The notes: generated by a model not told the origin, from the sequence alone. A stretch of DNA of 64,000 nt from CAWFKS01 sp963816435 (GCA_963816435.1 CAWFKS010000011.1:83648-147647); one strand, 5' to 3'; positions 1 to 8,609 are shown, counted from the stretch's first letter. Made by a program: numbers and translations.

Positions 1-351
1 AAGGTGGTCGTGGACGCCATCGCCACGCAGCGCAGGGATTTCGTCCGCCTGAATCGGTGTCATCACCGGACCCCTGCCTTCCTCGAAGCGCAGGTCGCGG
101 CCGAGCGCATGCGGCACCACCAGGATATCGGAGAACAGGATCGAGGCGTCGAACCCGAAGCGACGGATCGGCTGCAGCGTCACCTCGACCGCCAGGTCAG
201 GCGTGTAGCACAGGTCGAGGAAACTCCCGGCCTTCTTCCGCGTTTCCCGATACTCCGGCAGGTAGCGGCCCGCCTGGCGCATCATCCAGATCGGAGGGGG
301 AAACACCGTCTCGCCGTTCAGAACCTTCAGAACCGGCCGCGTCTCGGCCAT
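1..351 (-). CDS. hemE: Uroporphyrinogen decarboxylase, N-terminal part (cut by window edge)
   Basis: Catalyses the four decarboxylations of uroporphyrinogen III to coproporphyrinogen III in heme synthesis, in the cytoplasm. The visible 117 codons start at the ATG whose complement lies at 349-351 and contain the family signature PPIWMMRQAGRYLPEYR near residues 19-35, followed by the conserved region FGFDASILFSDILVVPHALG. The rest of the gene lies beyond position 1. It is transcribed away from ppsR across a 411-bp gap. In several alphaproteobacteria hemE borders the chromosomal origin, which makes this edge important. The identification is secure; the function is known from the family. Confidence 0.95.
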   Translation of the reverse strand, partial: MAETRPVLKVLNGETVFPPPIWMMRQAGRYLPEYRETRKKAGSFLDLCYTPDLAVEVTLQPIRRFGFDASILFSDILVVPHALGRDLRFEEGRGPVMTPIQADEIPALRGDGVHDHL

Positions 352-762
352 GCGCCGCTCCTCACAGGAGAGTCCAAATCAAAGAATCTCTTATTAAGGA
401 ATCTTCTGATTCTATGACTCGGTTTGTACCGGGAATTCCGGGTTTCCCACATGCCGCGCCGCCGGTACCGGCCCTGTCCAGTGACAGCAAGGGCGGCTGT
501 GCGCAGGCACATGTTGATAGCGGGGACTACGCCTGAAACCCGCGTCATTGCAAGCCCTTGCCAGGCCCGACCGATCGCATCGGAATTGACCCACCCCTGG
601 TGGAATTGGCGCAAACAGCCTCGGAGGATTCCGCACAGGCGAGATGCGCATTGCACAGACCGGCGAATTGTGGACATCTCGCCCTCTGTTAGACTGGCCC
701 GCCGCCGGCGTCGTCGACCGCCGGCGGTTCTGCACAACAACCCACAGACGCCTGGGGATCGT
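352..762. other. oriC: Candidate chromosomal replication origin (oriC) between hemE and ppsR
   Basis: This 411-bp gap holds no convincing gene. It has a conspicuous AT-rich stretch at 371-418, with GAATCT repeated at 384-389 and 399-404 and the inverted pair AGAATC (383-388) / GATTCT (408-413). TGTGGACAT at 669-677 matches seven of nine bases of the DnaA-box consensus TGTGGATAA, and CAACCCACA at 738-746 is a weaker match. Known: oriC lies beside hemE in Caulobacter, Sinorhizobium and Rickettsia, and the gene order ppsR-maf-aroE-coaE-dnaQ-secB is origin-proximal in Agrobacterium. The region must also carry the divergent hemE and ppsR promoters. The origin call is inference from position plus modest sequence signals. 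Confidence 0.5.
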
Positions 763-1584
763 GTGAACAAACCGCAGAGCTTCTTCCATCTCCACCTGAT
801 CTCGGACGCCACCGGCGAGACGCTGCTGGCAGCAGGCCGCGCGGCAGCCGCGCAATATACCGACGCGCGCGCCATCGAGCACATCTATCCGCTGATCCGG
901 ACCGAGCAGCAGCTCACCCGCGTCCTCGACGAAATCGACGCCGAGCCGGGCATCGTGCTCTATACGGTCGTCGACGAGGCATTGGCGACGACGATCGGCG
1001 AGCGCTGCGCGGCCATGGGCCTGCCCTGCGTTTCGGTGCTGGAGCCCGTGCTTGCCGTCTTCCAGTCCTATCTGGGTACGCCCGCGGGCCGGCGGGTCGG
1101 CGCGCAGCACGTGCTCGACGCCGACTATTTCCGGCGCATCGACGCGCTCAATTTCACCATGGAGCACGATGACGGGCAGCTCGCGCAGGATGCCGACGAG
1201 GCCGACATCATCCTGGTCGGCATTTCACGCACGTCGAAGACGCCGACCAGCATCTATCTCGCCAATCGCGGCATCAAGACCGCCAACATGCCGATCGTTC
1301 CGGGCATGCCGATCCCCGATTCCATCATAAACGCACGCCGACCGCTGGTCGTAGGGCTGATCGCCTCGGCCGAACGCATCTCGCAGGTTCGCCGGAACAG
1401 GCTGCTCGGGACCACGGCCGATTTCGACGCCGAGACCTACACGGATCGAACCACCATCGCGGAGGAACTGGCCTATGCCCGGAAGATCTGCGACCGCCAT
1501 GGCTGGCCGGTGATCGACGTCACCCGGCGCTCGATCGAGGAAACGGCGGCGGCCATAGTTGCGCTGCGCGGCCGCTCGCGCTAG
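763..1584 (+). CDS. ppsR: Pyruvate, phosphate dikinase regulatory protein (bifunctional Ser/Thr kinase / Pi-dependent phosphorylase, DUF299)
   Basis: ADP-dependent protein kinase and phosphate-dependent phosphorylase that switches pyruvate, phosphate dikinase (or PEP synthase) off and on. I chose the GTG at 763 because the conserved family start FFHLHLISDATGETL follows directly and the resulting 273 residues is the usual length; an upstream in-frame ATG at 424 would add a non-conserved, origin-region peptide. The P-loop-like motif GISRTSKTP lies near residues 153-161. It leads a co-directional run with maf, aroE, coaE and dnaQ. Whether the target here is PPDK or PEP synthase cannot be told; PPDK is usual in rhizobia. 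Confidence 0.93.
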   Translation: MNKPQSFFHLHLISDATGETLLAAGRAAAAQYTDARAIEHIYPLIRTEQQLTRVLDEIDAEPGIVLYTVVDEALATTIGERCAAMGLPCVSVLEPVLAVFQSYLGTPAGRRVGAQHVLDADYFRRIDALNFTMEHDDGQLAQDADEADIILVGISRTSKTPTSIYLANRGIKTANMPIVPGMPIPDSIINARRPLVVGLIASAERISQVRRNRLLGTTADFDAETYTDRTTIAEELAYARKICDRHGWPVIDVTRRSIEETAAAIVALRGRSR

Positions 1585-1608
1585 CTGCAGCGACAAAGGA
1601 GACAAGCC

Positions 1609-2208
1609 ATGAGCATAGAGCTGGTTCTCGCCTCCGGCAGTCCGTTCCGCCGCAAGCTCCTGGAGAATGCCGGCCTCCGATTCCGATCCGAACGTCCAGA
1701 CATTGACGAAAGGGCCGTGGAGCAGTCGGTTGCCGGTGGCGGCCTGACGCCGGCCGATCTGGCGCAGATCCTGGCCGAGGCGAAAGCCGGCGACGTCGGC
1801 GAGAAGAACGCGGCCTCTCTCGTGATCGGCTCCGACCAGACCATGTCGCTCGGCGACGAGCTCTTCCACAAGCCGGCCGACATGGAAGCCGCGCGCCGTC
1901 ATCTTCTGGCGCTTTCCGGCAAGACGCATCAGCTGCATACCGCCGTCGCCGTCGTCTCGAACGGCGAGACGCTCTGGCGCTACGTCGAGACGGCGAACAT
2001 GACGATGCGGCGCCTGGAGCCGGCGGAAATCGGCCGCTACCTGGCCGAAGTCGGCGATGCGGCGCTGTCGAGCGTCGGCGCCTACCAGGTCGAGGGGCCC
2101 GGTATCAGGCTGTTCGACAGGATCGAAGGCGACTATTTCGCCATCGTCGGCTTGCCGCTGCTGCCGCTTCTGGCCGAGCTGCGTCGTCTCGGCGCGATCG
2201 ACGGCTGA
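1609..2208 (+). CDS. maf: Maf family nucleotide pyrophosphatase, YceF-like
   Basis: House-cleaning enzyme that hydrolyses non-canonical nucleoside triphosphates to monophosphates. The 199-residue protein begins with the family signature LVLASGSPFRRKLLENAGL, containing the catalytic-site Ser-Arg-Arg. The motif GSDQTMSLG, with Gln after Asp, resembles the YceF (7-methyl-GTP) branch rather than the YhdE (dTTP/UTP) branch, which usually has GADT. The ATG follows AAAGGAG at a normal distance. It lies 24 bp after ppsR and 7 bp before aroE. Substrate preference is inference from that one motif. Confidence 0.9.
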   Translation: MSIELVLASGSPFRRKLLENAGLRFRSERPDIDERAVEQSVAGGGLTPADLAQILAEAKAGDVGEKNAASLVIGSDQTMSLGDELFHKPADMEAARRHLLALSGKTHQLHTAVAVVSNGETLWRYVETANMTMRRLEPAEIGRYLAEVGDAALSSVGAYQVEGPGIRLFDRIEGDYFAIVGLPLLPLLAELRRLGAIDG

Positions 2209-2215
2209 CGACCCG

Positions 2216-3047
2216 ATGCGACGCGCCTTCGTCTGTGGCCATCCGGTGGCGCATTCCCGTTCGCCGCTCATCCACGGCTACTGGTTGCGCCACCATGGCA
2301 TCGCCGGCAGCTACGAGCGCGTCGATGTCTCTCCTGATGAACTCGAAAACTTTCTGCTCGGCTTGCAGGAGAGCGGCTTTGTCGGCGGCAATGTCACCGT
2401 GCCGCACAAGGAGGCCGCCTGCCATCTCGTCCGGAACCGCGACCCGGCGGCCGAACTGATCGGCGCCGTGAACACGGTCTGGCTGGAGGATGATCAGCTC
2501 GCCGGGTCGAACACCGACGCGCACGGTTTCGCTGCCAATCTCGATGCCGCGGCGCCTGCGTGGCGCAACGCCGGCAGTGCCGTGGTACTGGGGGCGGGGG
2601 GCGCGGCGCGCGCCGTCGTCTTTGCGCTGCAGCAGGAGGGCCTTTCCGACATCCGCATCGTCAACCGCACCCGGGAGTCGGGCGGTAGCGCTGCGCGACC
2701 GGTTCGGCGGCCCGGCCTCGGCGCATGAATGGCCGGAGCTTTCCGAACTGCTCGGCGACTGCGGCTTGCTGGTCAACACGACGACGCTCGGCATGGCGGG
2801 GGCCTCGCCGCTCGCCATCGACCTCGACCCGCTGCCATCGCACGCGATCGTCACCGACATCGTATACGTTCCGCTCGAGACGGAACTGCTCGCCGCCGCG
2901 CGCGGGCGTGGACTGACGACCGTGGACGGGCTTGGCATGCTCCTGCACCAGGCCGTGCCGGGGTTCGCGAAATGGTTCGGCGTCACGCCTGAGGTGACGG
3001 ACGAACTGCGGTCGCTGGTCGTGGCCGATCTGGAGGCGGGACATTGA
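2216..3047 (+). CDS. aroE: Shikimate dehydrogenase, broken by a +1 frameshift in this sequence
   Basis: Reduces 3-dehydroshikimate to shikimate with NADPH in aromatic amino acid synthesis. The first part, from the ATG at 2216, shows GHPVAHSRSPLIHGYWL (shikimate site), NVTVPHKE with the catalytic Lys, NTDAHGF, and the nucleotide loop VLGAGGAARAVVFAL. After NRTRES the frame changes: one extra G in the GGG at 2680-2682 moves the remainder (AVALRDRFGG through LLVNTTTLGMAG and DGLGMLLHQAVPGF) into the next frame. With that base removed the product is 276 residues, the normal length. The stop overlaps the TTG start of coaE by four bases. A pseudogene is possible, but similar shifts elsewhere in the window favour a sequencing error. 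Confidence 0.88.
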
Positions 3048-3646
3048 TCGTTCTGGGACTGACCGGCTCCATCGGCATGGGCAAGTCGACGACGGCGGCG
3101 ATGTTCGCCGAAGAGGGAGTGCCGGTCCACGATTCCGACGGCGCGGTGCACCGGCTCTACGCCGGCGAGGCCGCGCCGCTGATCGAACAGGCTTTTCCGG
3201 GCACGGTGGTCGACGGCGTGGTGGACCGGCAGCTGCTCGCAGCGGCCGTTCTGGGCGATCCGGCCAAGCTGAAGCGCCTCGAGGCGATCGTCCATCCGCT
3301 CGTCCGTGCCGAAGCCGACCGCTTCCTCGAGGAAAACCGCAACCGCGGTGCGCCGCTGGCGGTTCTCGACATCCCGCTTCTGTTCGAGACCGGCGGTGAA
3401 AGCCGCGTAGACAGGATCGCGGTCGTCAGCGCGCCCGCCGACGTTCAGCGCGCCCGGGTAATGGCGCGGCCGGGAATGAGCGAAGCGAAGTTCGAGAAAA
3501 TCCTGGCAAGCCAGATGCCGGATGCCGAAAAGCGCGAACGGGCCGACTACGTTATAGACACAGGCAGCGGAATGGAGGAGGCGCGCCGCCAGGTGCGCGC
3601 GCTCGTCGCGGAACTGACGGGGGATGGCGTCGCGGCCGGGGGTTGA
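3044..3646 (+). CDS. coaE: Dephospho-CoA kinase
   Basis: Phosphorylates dephospho-CoA on the ribose 3'-hydroxyl, the last step of coenzyme A synthesis. The 200-residue product has the Walker A loop GLTGSIGMGKST at residues 5-16, the conserved VHDSDGAVHRLY region, and IPLLFETGGE typical of the family. The start is a TTG overlapping the aroE stop (TTGA), implying translational coupling. A normal-sized, uninterrupted enzyme. Confidence 0.93.
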   Translation: MIVLGLTGSIGMGKSTTAAMFAEEGVPVHDSDGAVHRLYAGEAAPLIEQAFPGTVVDGVVDRQLLAAAVLGDPAKLKRLEAIVHPLVRAEADRFLEENRNRGAPLAVLDIPLLFETGGESRVDRIAVVSAPADVQRARVMARPGMSEAKFEKILASQMPDAEKRERADYVIDTGSGMEEARRQVRALVAELTGDGVAAGG

Positions 3647-3696
3647 AGCGGCTTTCGCGCAGCTTCACAGTGCGGCCGCGACAAAGGGGTGATTCG

Positions 3697-4428
3697 GTGC
3701 GCGAGATCGTCTTCGATACGGAAACCACGGGGCTGGACTGCAAGGTCGACCGCATCATCGAGATCGGCGGGATCGAGCTGGTGAACCGGTTCCCGACCGG
3801 CCGAAGCTTCCACGCCTACGTCAATCCGCAGGGCCGCTCGGTTCATCCGGAGGCGCAGGCCGTCCACGGCATCAGCGATGCCGATCTTGCCGACAAGCCG
3901 ACCTTCGCCCAGATCGCACCGGATCTGCTGGCGTTTTTCGAAGGCGCCCATCTGGTCGCCCACAACGCCATGTTCGACCTTGGCTTCGTCAATGCCGAAT
4001 TCGAGCGTCTGGGCATCGAACTCGTCGCCGTCGAGCGCATCGTCGACACGCTGGCGATCGCCAAGCGCAAGCATCCGATGGGTCCGAATTCGCTCGACGC
4101 GCTGTGCCGGCGCTACGCCGTCGACAACAGCCGCCGCACCAAGCACGGCGCACTGCTCGATTCCGAGCTGCTGGCGGAAGTCTATATCGAGCTGATCGGC
4201 GGCAAGCAGGCAGCGCTTGGCCTCGAGGTATCGGAGCAGATCGGCATGGGCATGTCGGTCGAGACCACGGTGGAAGTCACGGTGGCCTTGCGGCCGGCGC
4301 CCCTGCCGGCGCGCCTCTGCGATGCGGAGCGCGAGGCCCACCGCAAGCTGGTCGCGGAACTCGGCGGTGAATCGATCTGGGCGAAGATGGGGTTCGCCGC
4401 GGGCGGCGAAACCGGCGCGGCGGCCTGA
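3697..4428 (+). CDS. dnaQ: DNA polymerase III epsilon subunit (3'-5' proofreading exonuclease)
   Basis: Proofreading subunit of the replicative polymerase core. The protein (243 residues) shows ExoI FDTETTGLD with the metal-binding Asp7 and Glu9, ExoII HNAMFDLGFVN and ExoIII KHGALLDSELLAEVY. I preferred the GTG at 3697, which is preceded by AAAGGGG, over a TTG at 3643 overlapping coaE, because the exonuclease domain of the family begins almost at the N terminus. The C-terminal tail would contact the polymerase alpha subunit. It is the last + strand gene before the convergent secB. Confidence 0.92.
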   Translation: MREIVFDTETTGLDCKVDRIIEIGGIELVNRFPTGRSFHAYVNPQGRSVHPEAQAVHGISDADLADKPTFAQIAPDLLAFFEGAHLVAHNAMFDLGFVNAEFERLGIELVAVERIVDTLAIAKRKHPMGPNSLDALCRRYAVDNSRRTKHGALLDSELLAEVYIELIGGKQAALGLEVSEQIGMGMSVETTVEVTVALRPAPLPARLCDAEREAHRKLVAELGGESIWAKMGFAAGGETGAAA

Positions 4429-4430
4429 CC

Positions 4431-4462
4431 TAAAAGAGCAAACGGGCGCCGTGGCGGCGCCC
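4431..4462 (-). terminator. Rho-independent terminator of secB
   Basis: A perfect 7-bp stem, GGGCGCC (4444-4450) with GGCGCCC (4456-4462) around a 5-base loop. Read on the minus strand it is followed by GTTTGCTCTTTTAGG, a moderate U tract, so it best serves secB. It may also stop dnaQ transcripts arriving from the other side, although there is no T run on that strand. Confidence 0.65.
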
Positions 4463-4502
4463 GATCTCTGATATCGAAAGTGATTCAGGCTTGCGCCCGG
4501 CC

Positions 4503-5024
4503 TCAGCTTGCCTGGGTCTGCGCCTTGGCCTGTTCCTGCGCGAGCTTCTGCTGGAACATCTGCGCGAAATCGATCGGATCCAGCATCAGCGGCGGGAAAC
4601 CGCCGTTGCGGGTGGCGTCCGCGATGATGTGGCGGGCGAACGGGAACAGCAGACGCGGGCACTCGATGAAGAGCAGCGGCAGGAGGTGTTCCTGCGGGAA
4701 CCCGTCGACGCGGAAGACGCCGCCATAGACGAGTTCCACGTTGAACACGACATCCTGTTCGCTTCCCGCCCGCGCGTTCAGCGTCAGGTGGACATCGTAT
4801 TCCTTGTCGGCCACCGCGTTGGCGTTGACGTTCACGTTGATGTTGATGCCCGGCGCCTGCTTCTGGTTGCGAAGGCTCGCCGGCGCGCCCGGGTTCTCGA
4901 AGGAAAGATCCTTCACGTACTGGGCGAGGATCTGCAGCGTCGGCTGCGCTCCGTTGCCGGTCTTGGCGGCTTCGCCTCCGTTCGGCGCATCGCCTGACTG
5001 GTTCTGTTTCGTCTCGTCGGCCAT
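4503..5024 (-). CDS. secB: Protein-export chaperone SecB
   Basis: Tetrameric cytoplasmic chaperone that keeps preproteins unfolded and delivers them to SecA. The 173-residue product has a hydrophilic N-terminal extension (residues 1-25), then the conserved core ILAQYVKDLSFENPGAP, the segment DVHLTLNARAG, YGGVFRVDGFPQEHLLPLL and CPRLLFPFARHIIADATR. Length and acidity fit alphaproteobacterial SecB. It is divergent from nothing nearby and convergent with dnaQ; fxsA lies upstream on the same strand, about 100 bp away. Confidence 0.95.
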   Translation of the reverse strand: MADETKQNQSGDAPNGGEAAKTGNGAQPTLQILAQYVKDLSFENPGAPASLRNQKQAPGININVNVNANAVADKEYDVHLTLNARAGSEQDVVFNVELVYGGVFRVDGFPQEHLLPLLFIECPRLLFPFARHIIADATRNGGFPPLMLDPIDFAQMFQQKLAQEQAKAQTQAS

Positions 5025-5122
5025 CTGGCTGGAATCCCCTTGCTCATGGCCGCCGAGCGGCCCAAACGCGCCGGTTCGCTATCATGGGCGAGGGGGGATG
5101 ACAAGCGCGGCGAGCCAGAGGG

Positions 5123-5620
5123 TCAGGAGCGACCGCGCAGCCTCTCGCGGTCGGTCTCGCGCTCGTTCCGGCCGTATTCCTCGGCGTCGAGGTCGATCGT
5201 CTGCCCGTCTCCGTCCCAACCGCCGCCGCGCGGTCCGGCCGGGCGCGGCCCGAAACCCGAGACGACCACGATGCGCTTGCGCAGGAAGCGCCAGGCGGCA
5301 TCCCTGACCGGCGGGATGAACAGCAGGAAACCAAGCGTGTCGGTCACGAAACCGGGCGTGAGCAGGAGGACGCCGGCGAGAAGGATCATCACTCCGTGCA
5401 CCAGCTCGCGGTCCGGCAGCCGACCTTCTTCCATCACCTGGCGCATGCGATTGACCAGGCCGAATCCCTGTATGCGCAGAAGGATCGAGCCGGCGACCGC
5501 CGTCACCACCACCATCGCCAGCGTCGGAAAGACGCCGATCTGGCTGCCGATGGCGACGAATGCCGCGATTTCCATCAGCGGGATGCCGAGAAGGAGGAAC
5601 GGAACCAGGGAAAATCGCAC
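5123..5620 (-). CDS. fxsA: FxsA family cytoplasmic membrane protein
   Basis: Small inner-membrane protein of the FxsA/YtzA family; in E. coli excess FxsA relieves F-plasmid exclusion of phage T7, and its normal role is unknown. The 165 residues contain hydrophobic segments near 4-24, 26-46 and 75-105, the conserved loop RIQGFGLVNRMRQVMEEGRLP, and a charged, Gly-rich cytoplasmic tail with many Arg and Asp residues. The start ATG complement is at 5618-5620. A 176-bp gap separates it from the divergent timA. Confidence 0.88.
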   Translation of the reverse strand: MRFSLVPFLLLGIPLMEIAAFVAIGSQIGVFPTLAMVVVTAVAGSILLRIQGFGLVNRMRQVMEEGRLPDRELVHGVMILLAGVLLLTPGFVTDTLGFLLFIPPVRDAAWRFLRKRIVVVSGFGPRPAGPRGGGWDGDGQTIDLDAEEYGRNERETDRERLRGRS

Positions 5621-5796
5621 GTGTTGGTCGCCTGTTGGTCAAAAGGAGGGTGGCGCTCTGACCTTCACATAGTGATGCTGGGCTTTGATTTGAATGATTC
5701 CCCCGGGCATTCTATATGCGGGGGGTTGGCCGGCGGCGATATGCCGGTTGCAGCGAGCGCACCGAAACCGGCGGAAAGAGCCTACTGGCGGACCAC

Positions 5797-6525
5797 ATGG
5801 GATTCTTCGACTTCGGCACCATCTTCTTTCTCGTCGCGGCCGTGGTGATTTTCTTTCAGCTGCGCAACGTGCTCGGCCGTCGCACCGGCAACGAGCGCCA
5901 GCCGTTTGATCCATACACCGCCGGCCGGCAGCGCAACCGCGACGCGCAGGACAAGGACAAGCCCGAGGCCGACGCCAAGGCGCCGGAGAACGTGGTGGCC
6001 TTGCCGCGTCGCAAGCAGCCCGAAGGCGAGTCCAAATACGCCCTCATCGACAAGGCGGCAGCTCCCGGCACGGATCTGAACCGAGGCCTGCGTGCGATCC
6101 GCGACGTCGATCCGTCCTTCGATCCGAAAACCTTCGTCGACGGCGCCAAGATGGCCTACGAGATGATCGTGATGGCCTATGCCGACGGTGACCGCCGCAC
6201 GCTCAAGAACCTGCTGTCGCGGGAAGTTTACGAGGGCTTCGTCTCGGCGATTTCCGAGCGCGAGCAGCGCAACGAGAAGATCCAGTCCTCCTTCGTCGGC
6301 ATCGACAAGGCCGAGATCGTCGGCGCGGAGATGAAGGGCGGCGATGCCCACGTCACCCTGCGCGTGGTGAGCGAGCTCATCTCGGCCACCCTCGACGGCT
6401 CCGGCGCGGTGATCGACGGCGATCCCGAGACGGTCGCCGAGGTCAAGGACGTCTGGACCTTCGCGCGCGACACGCGTTCCAAGGATCCGAACTGGAAGCT
6501 GGTCGCCACCGAAGCCGAAGACTGA
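5797..6525 (+). CDS. timA: Tim44-like domain protein (TimA)
   Basis: Bacterial relative of the mitochondrial import motor subunit Tim44, membrane-anchored, of uncertain role in alphaproteobacteria. The 242-residue protein begins with one hydrophobic segment (residues about 5-20, FGTIFFLVAAVVIFF), followed by a charged linker rich in Lys, Asp and Glu, and a Tim44 domain over residues about 100-240 (MAYEMIVMAYADGDRRTLK, DVWTFARDTRSKDPNWKLV). The ATG at 5797 places the membrane anchor at the N terminus; an upstream in-frame ATG at 5716 is less likely. It starts the co-directional set timA-mltA-smr-HTH. Confidence 0.88.
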   Translation: MGFFDFGTIFFLVAAVVIFFQLRNVLGRRTGNERQPFDPYTAGRQRNRDAQDKDKPEADAKAPENVVALPRRKQPEGESKYALIDKAAAPGTDLNRGLRAIRDVDPSFDPKTFVDGAKMAYEMIVMAYADGDRRTLKNLLSREVYEGFVSAISEREQRNEKIQSSFVGIDKAEIVGAEMKGGDAHVTLRVVSELISATLDGSGAVIDGDPETVAEVKDVWTFARDTRSKDPNWKLVATEAED

Positions 6526-6547
6526 CCAGCAGGGTCGGAGGCGAGCC

Positions 6548-7675
6548 GTGGACGAGGTCCTTCGATCCGGCGATCTGTCCCCCGCCTTCCGCCCGCTGCA
6601 GTTCGCGGAACTCCCCGGCTGGAACGATGACGACCAGCTGCCGGCCTGGCAGGCGTTCCGCCGCTCAGCGATTCACGTGAAACACAAGCCCTACCGGAGC
6701 GGTGGGCTCGGCGTGTCTGCCGACAGCTTCCGACAGGCATTCTCGGCCTCGCTCGAGGCGGAGATTGCCGACACCGCAGCCGCCCGGGCCTTCTTCGAGC
6801 GGTTCTTCGTTCCCTGCCTGGTCGATCCCTCGCCCGCGCAAGCGGGGCTCGTGACCGGGTTCTACGAGCCGGAAGCGGACGCTTCGGATAGACCGGACGA
6901 GCGCTTCCGCCATCCCGTCTATGCGCGGCCGCACGATCTCGTGGAGGTCGACGAGGTCGATCCTCCGCAGGGTCTCGAAGCCGGCTTCCGGTTCGGCAGG
7001 AAGACCGCAGACGGTGTGACCGAATATTTCGACCGCCCCTCAATCGAGCAGGGGGCGCTTGCCGGACGTGGTCTGGAAATCGCCTGGCTCGCCGATCCGG
7101 TCGACCTGTTCTTCATCCATGTGCAGGGCGCGGCACGGCTGAGAATGCGCGACGGCCAAATCATGCGCATCACCTATGCCGCGAAGTCCGGCCATCCTTT
7201 CACCGGCATCGGAGGCGTGCTGGTCGGCCTCGGCGAGCTGCCGCGCGACAAGGTGACGATGCAGACGATCCGCGCCTGGCTGGCCGCCCATCCCGACCGC
7301 GTGAACGACATACTCTGGCGCAACCGCTCCTTCATCTTCTTCAAGGAAGCGCCGGTGGAAGATCCGGAGCTCGGACCGATCGCCGCCGCCAAGGTGCAGC
7401 TGACGCCCGGCCGCTCCATGGCCGTCGACAGGCTGCTTCATACCTTTGCGACGCCGTTCTTCGTCGACGCGCCGGCACTCACGGCGTTCGAGGGCAAGCC
7501 GTTCCGCCGGCTGATGATCGCGCAGGACACCGGAACCGCAATCGTCGGCGCGGCCCGCGGAGATTTGTTCGCCGGATCTGGCGAGGCGGCAGGCGAGATT
7601 GCCGGAGTCGTCAACAACAGGGCCGACTTCTACGCGCTGGTGCCGCGTCAACTGGTCGGGGAGAGCCGACGATGA
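6548..7675 (+). CDS. mltA: Membrane-bound lytic murein transglycosylase A family protein
   Basis: Cleaves the MurNAc-GlcNAc bond of peptidoglycan, leaving 1,6-anhydroMurNAc. The 375-residue product has the MltA core (GLVTGFYEPEADAS around residues 98-111, DLFFIHVQGAARLRM) and a C-terminal 3D domain (RRLMIAQDTGTAIVGAARGDLFAG, split here for length: RRLMIAQDTG and AARGDLFAG) with the conserved Asp residues. The GTG start is preceded by GGAGG. No signal peptide or lipobox is visible from this start, unlike E. coli MltA. It overlaps smr by ATGA. Confidence 0.88.
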   Translation: MDEVLRSGDLSPAFRPLQFAELPGWNDDDQLPAWQAFRRSAIHVKHKPYRSGGLGVSADSFRQAFSASLEAEIADTAAARAFFERFFVPCLVDPSPAQAGLVTGFYEPEADASDRPDERFRHPVYARPHDLVEVDEVDPPQGLEAGFRFGRKTADGVTEYFDRPSIEQGALAGRGLEIAWLADPVDLFFIHVQGAARLRMRDGQIMRITYAAKSGHPFTGIGGVLVGLGELPRDKVTMQTIRAWLAAHPDRVNDILWRNRSFIFFKEAPVEDPELGPIAAAKVQLTPGRSMAVDRLLHTFATPFFVDAPALTAFEGKPFRRLMIAQDTGTAIVGAARGDLFAGSGEAAGEIAGVVNNRADFYALVPRQLVGESRR

Positions 7676-8223
7676 CGCGGCGGCCGGCGCGCGAGCTGAG
7701 CGAGGAAGACCGCATCCTGTGGAACCGTGTCGCGGTGACCACGAAGCCGCTGAAGGGCCGAAGCTCGCCGGTGAAGGCGGCGCCGCCCTTCGAGGCCGAG
7801 GGCACTGCCCAACCTTCGCCGGAGCCGGGCCGCAAGCTGCCCGCGCCGCCTCCGCCGAAACCGAAGCCAGTGGTCGCCGGTCCCGCCACACCGCGCGAGC
7901 TCGATCAGCCGACGCGCACCAAGCTGGCGCGCCAGCGCCTGTCGATCGACGCGTCGGTCGACCTCCACGGCATGACGCAGAGCCAGGCCCACGGACTGCT
8001 GCTCAGTTTCCTCGGCCGGGCTCATGCACGCGGCCTGCGCCACGTGCTCGTCATCACCGGCAAGGGCGGCTCGCCCGGCAGCGAAGGCGTGCTGCGGCGG
8101 GCCGTGCCCGAATGGCTGGCGACCGCTCCCTTCCGACCGCTGGTCAGCGGCCACGGCGCCGCCGCCCGCCACCACGGGGGAGGCGGCGCACTCTACATCC
8201 GGCTGCGGCGCCAGAGATCATGA
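7672..8223 (+). CDS. Smr/MutS2-type domain endonuclease-like protein
   Basis: Contains a C-terminal Smr domain, a DNA/RNA nicking or binding module also found in MutS2. The N-terminal half (residues 1-85) is Pro/Lys-rich and probably disordered. The Smr part shows VDLHGMTQSQAHGLLLSFL, VLVITGKGGSPGSEGVLRR and GHGAAARHHGGGGALYIRL, the usual DLHG and TGKG motifs. Its start overlaps the mltA stop and its stop overlaps the start of the HTH gene, so the three are probably co-translated. Biological role in this group is not established. Confidence 0.88.
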   Translation: MTRRPARELSEEDRILWNRVAVTTKPLKGRSSPVKAAPPFEAEGTAQPSPEPGRKLPAPPPPKPKPVVAGPATPRELDQPTRTKLARQRLSIDASVDLHGMTQSQAHGLLLSFLGRAHARGLRHVLVITGKGGSPGSEGVLRRAVPEWLATAPFRPLVSGHGAAARHHGGGGALYIRLRRQRS

Positions 8224-8583
8224 CACCGTTCGGCCAACGCATCCGCGAGCTGCGGGCGCAGAAGGGCGCAACCCAGAAGGAGATGGCGGCCGAGCTTGGC
8301 GTCAGCCCCGCCTATCTTTCGGCGCTGGAACACGGCCGGCGCGCCGCGCCGAACTGGGCGATGGTCCAGAAGATCATCGGCTACTTCAACGTGATCTGGG
8401 ACGATGCCGAGGAACTGCAGAAGCTGGCGCTCGGCTCGCAGCCGCGGGTGGTGGTCGACACCGGAGGCCTGTCGCCCGCGCGCAACCGAACTCGCCAATC
8501 GCCTGGCGCAACAGATCGGCAGCCTGTCCGAGGACGACCTGGCGCGCATGCTGGCGATTCTGGACGAGGCCGACGGCGCGTGA
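8220..8583 (+). CDS. XRE-type helix-turn-helix transcriptional regulator, +1 frameshift near the C terminus
   Basis: A small DNA-binding protein. Residues about 4-60 form an XRE/Cro HTH (QRIRELRAQKGATQKEMAAE, then LGVSPAYLSALEHGRRAAP). The frame breaks at CCC 8475-8477: removing one C restores LSPRATELANRLAQQIGSLS and the ending ARMLAILDEADGA, giving 120 residues. Without correction the reading frame runs on into antisense sequence of the next gene. It overlaps smr by ATGA. Its targets are unknown. Confidence 0.8.
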
Positions 8584-8609
8584 GCGCGGGACGGCGGAGG
8601 AGTCCGAGC

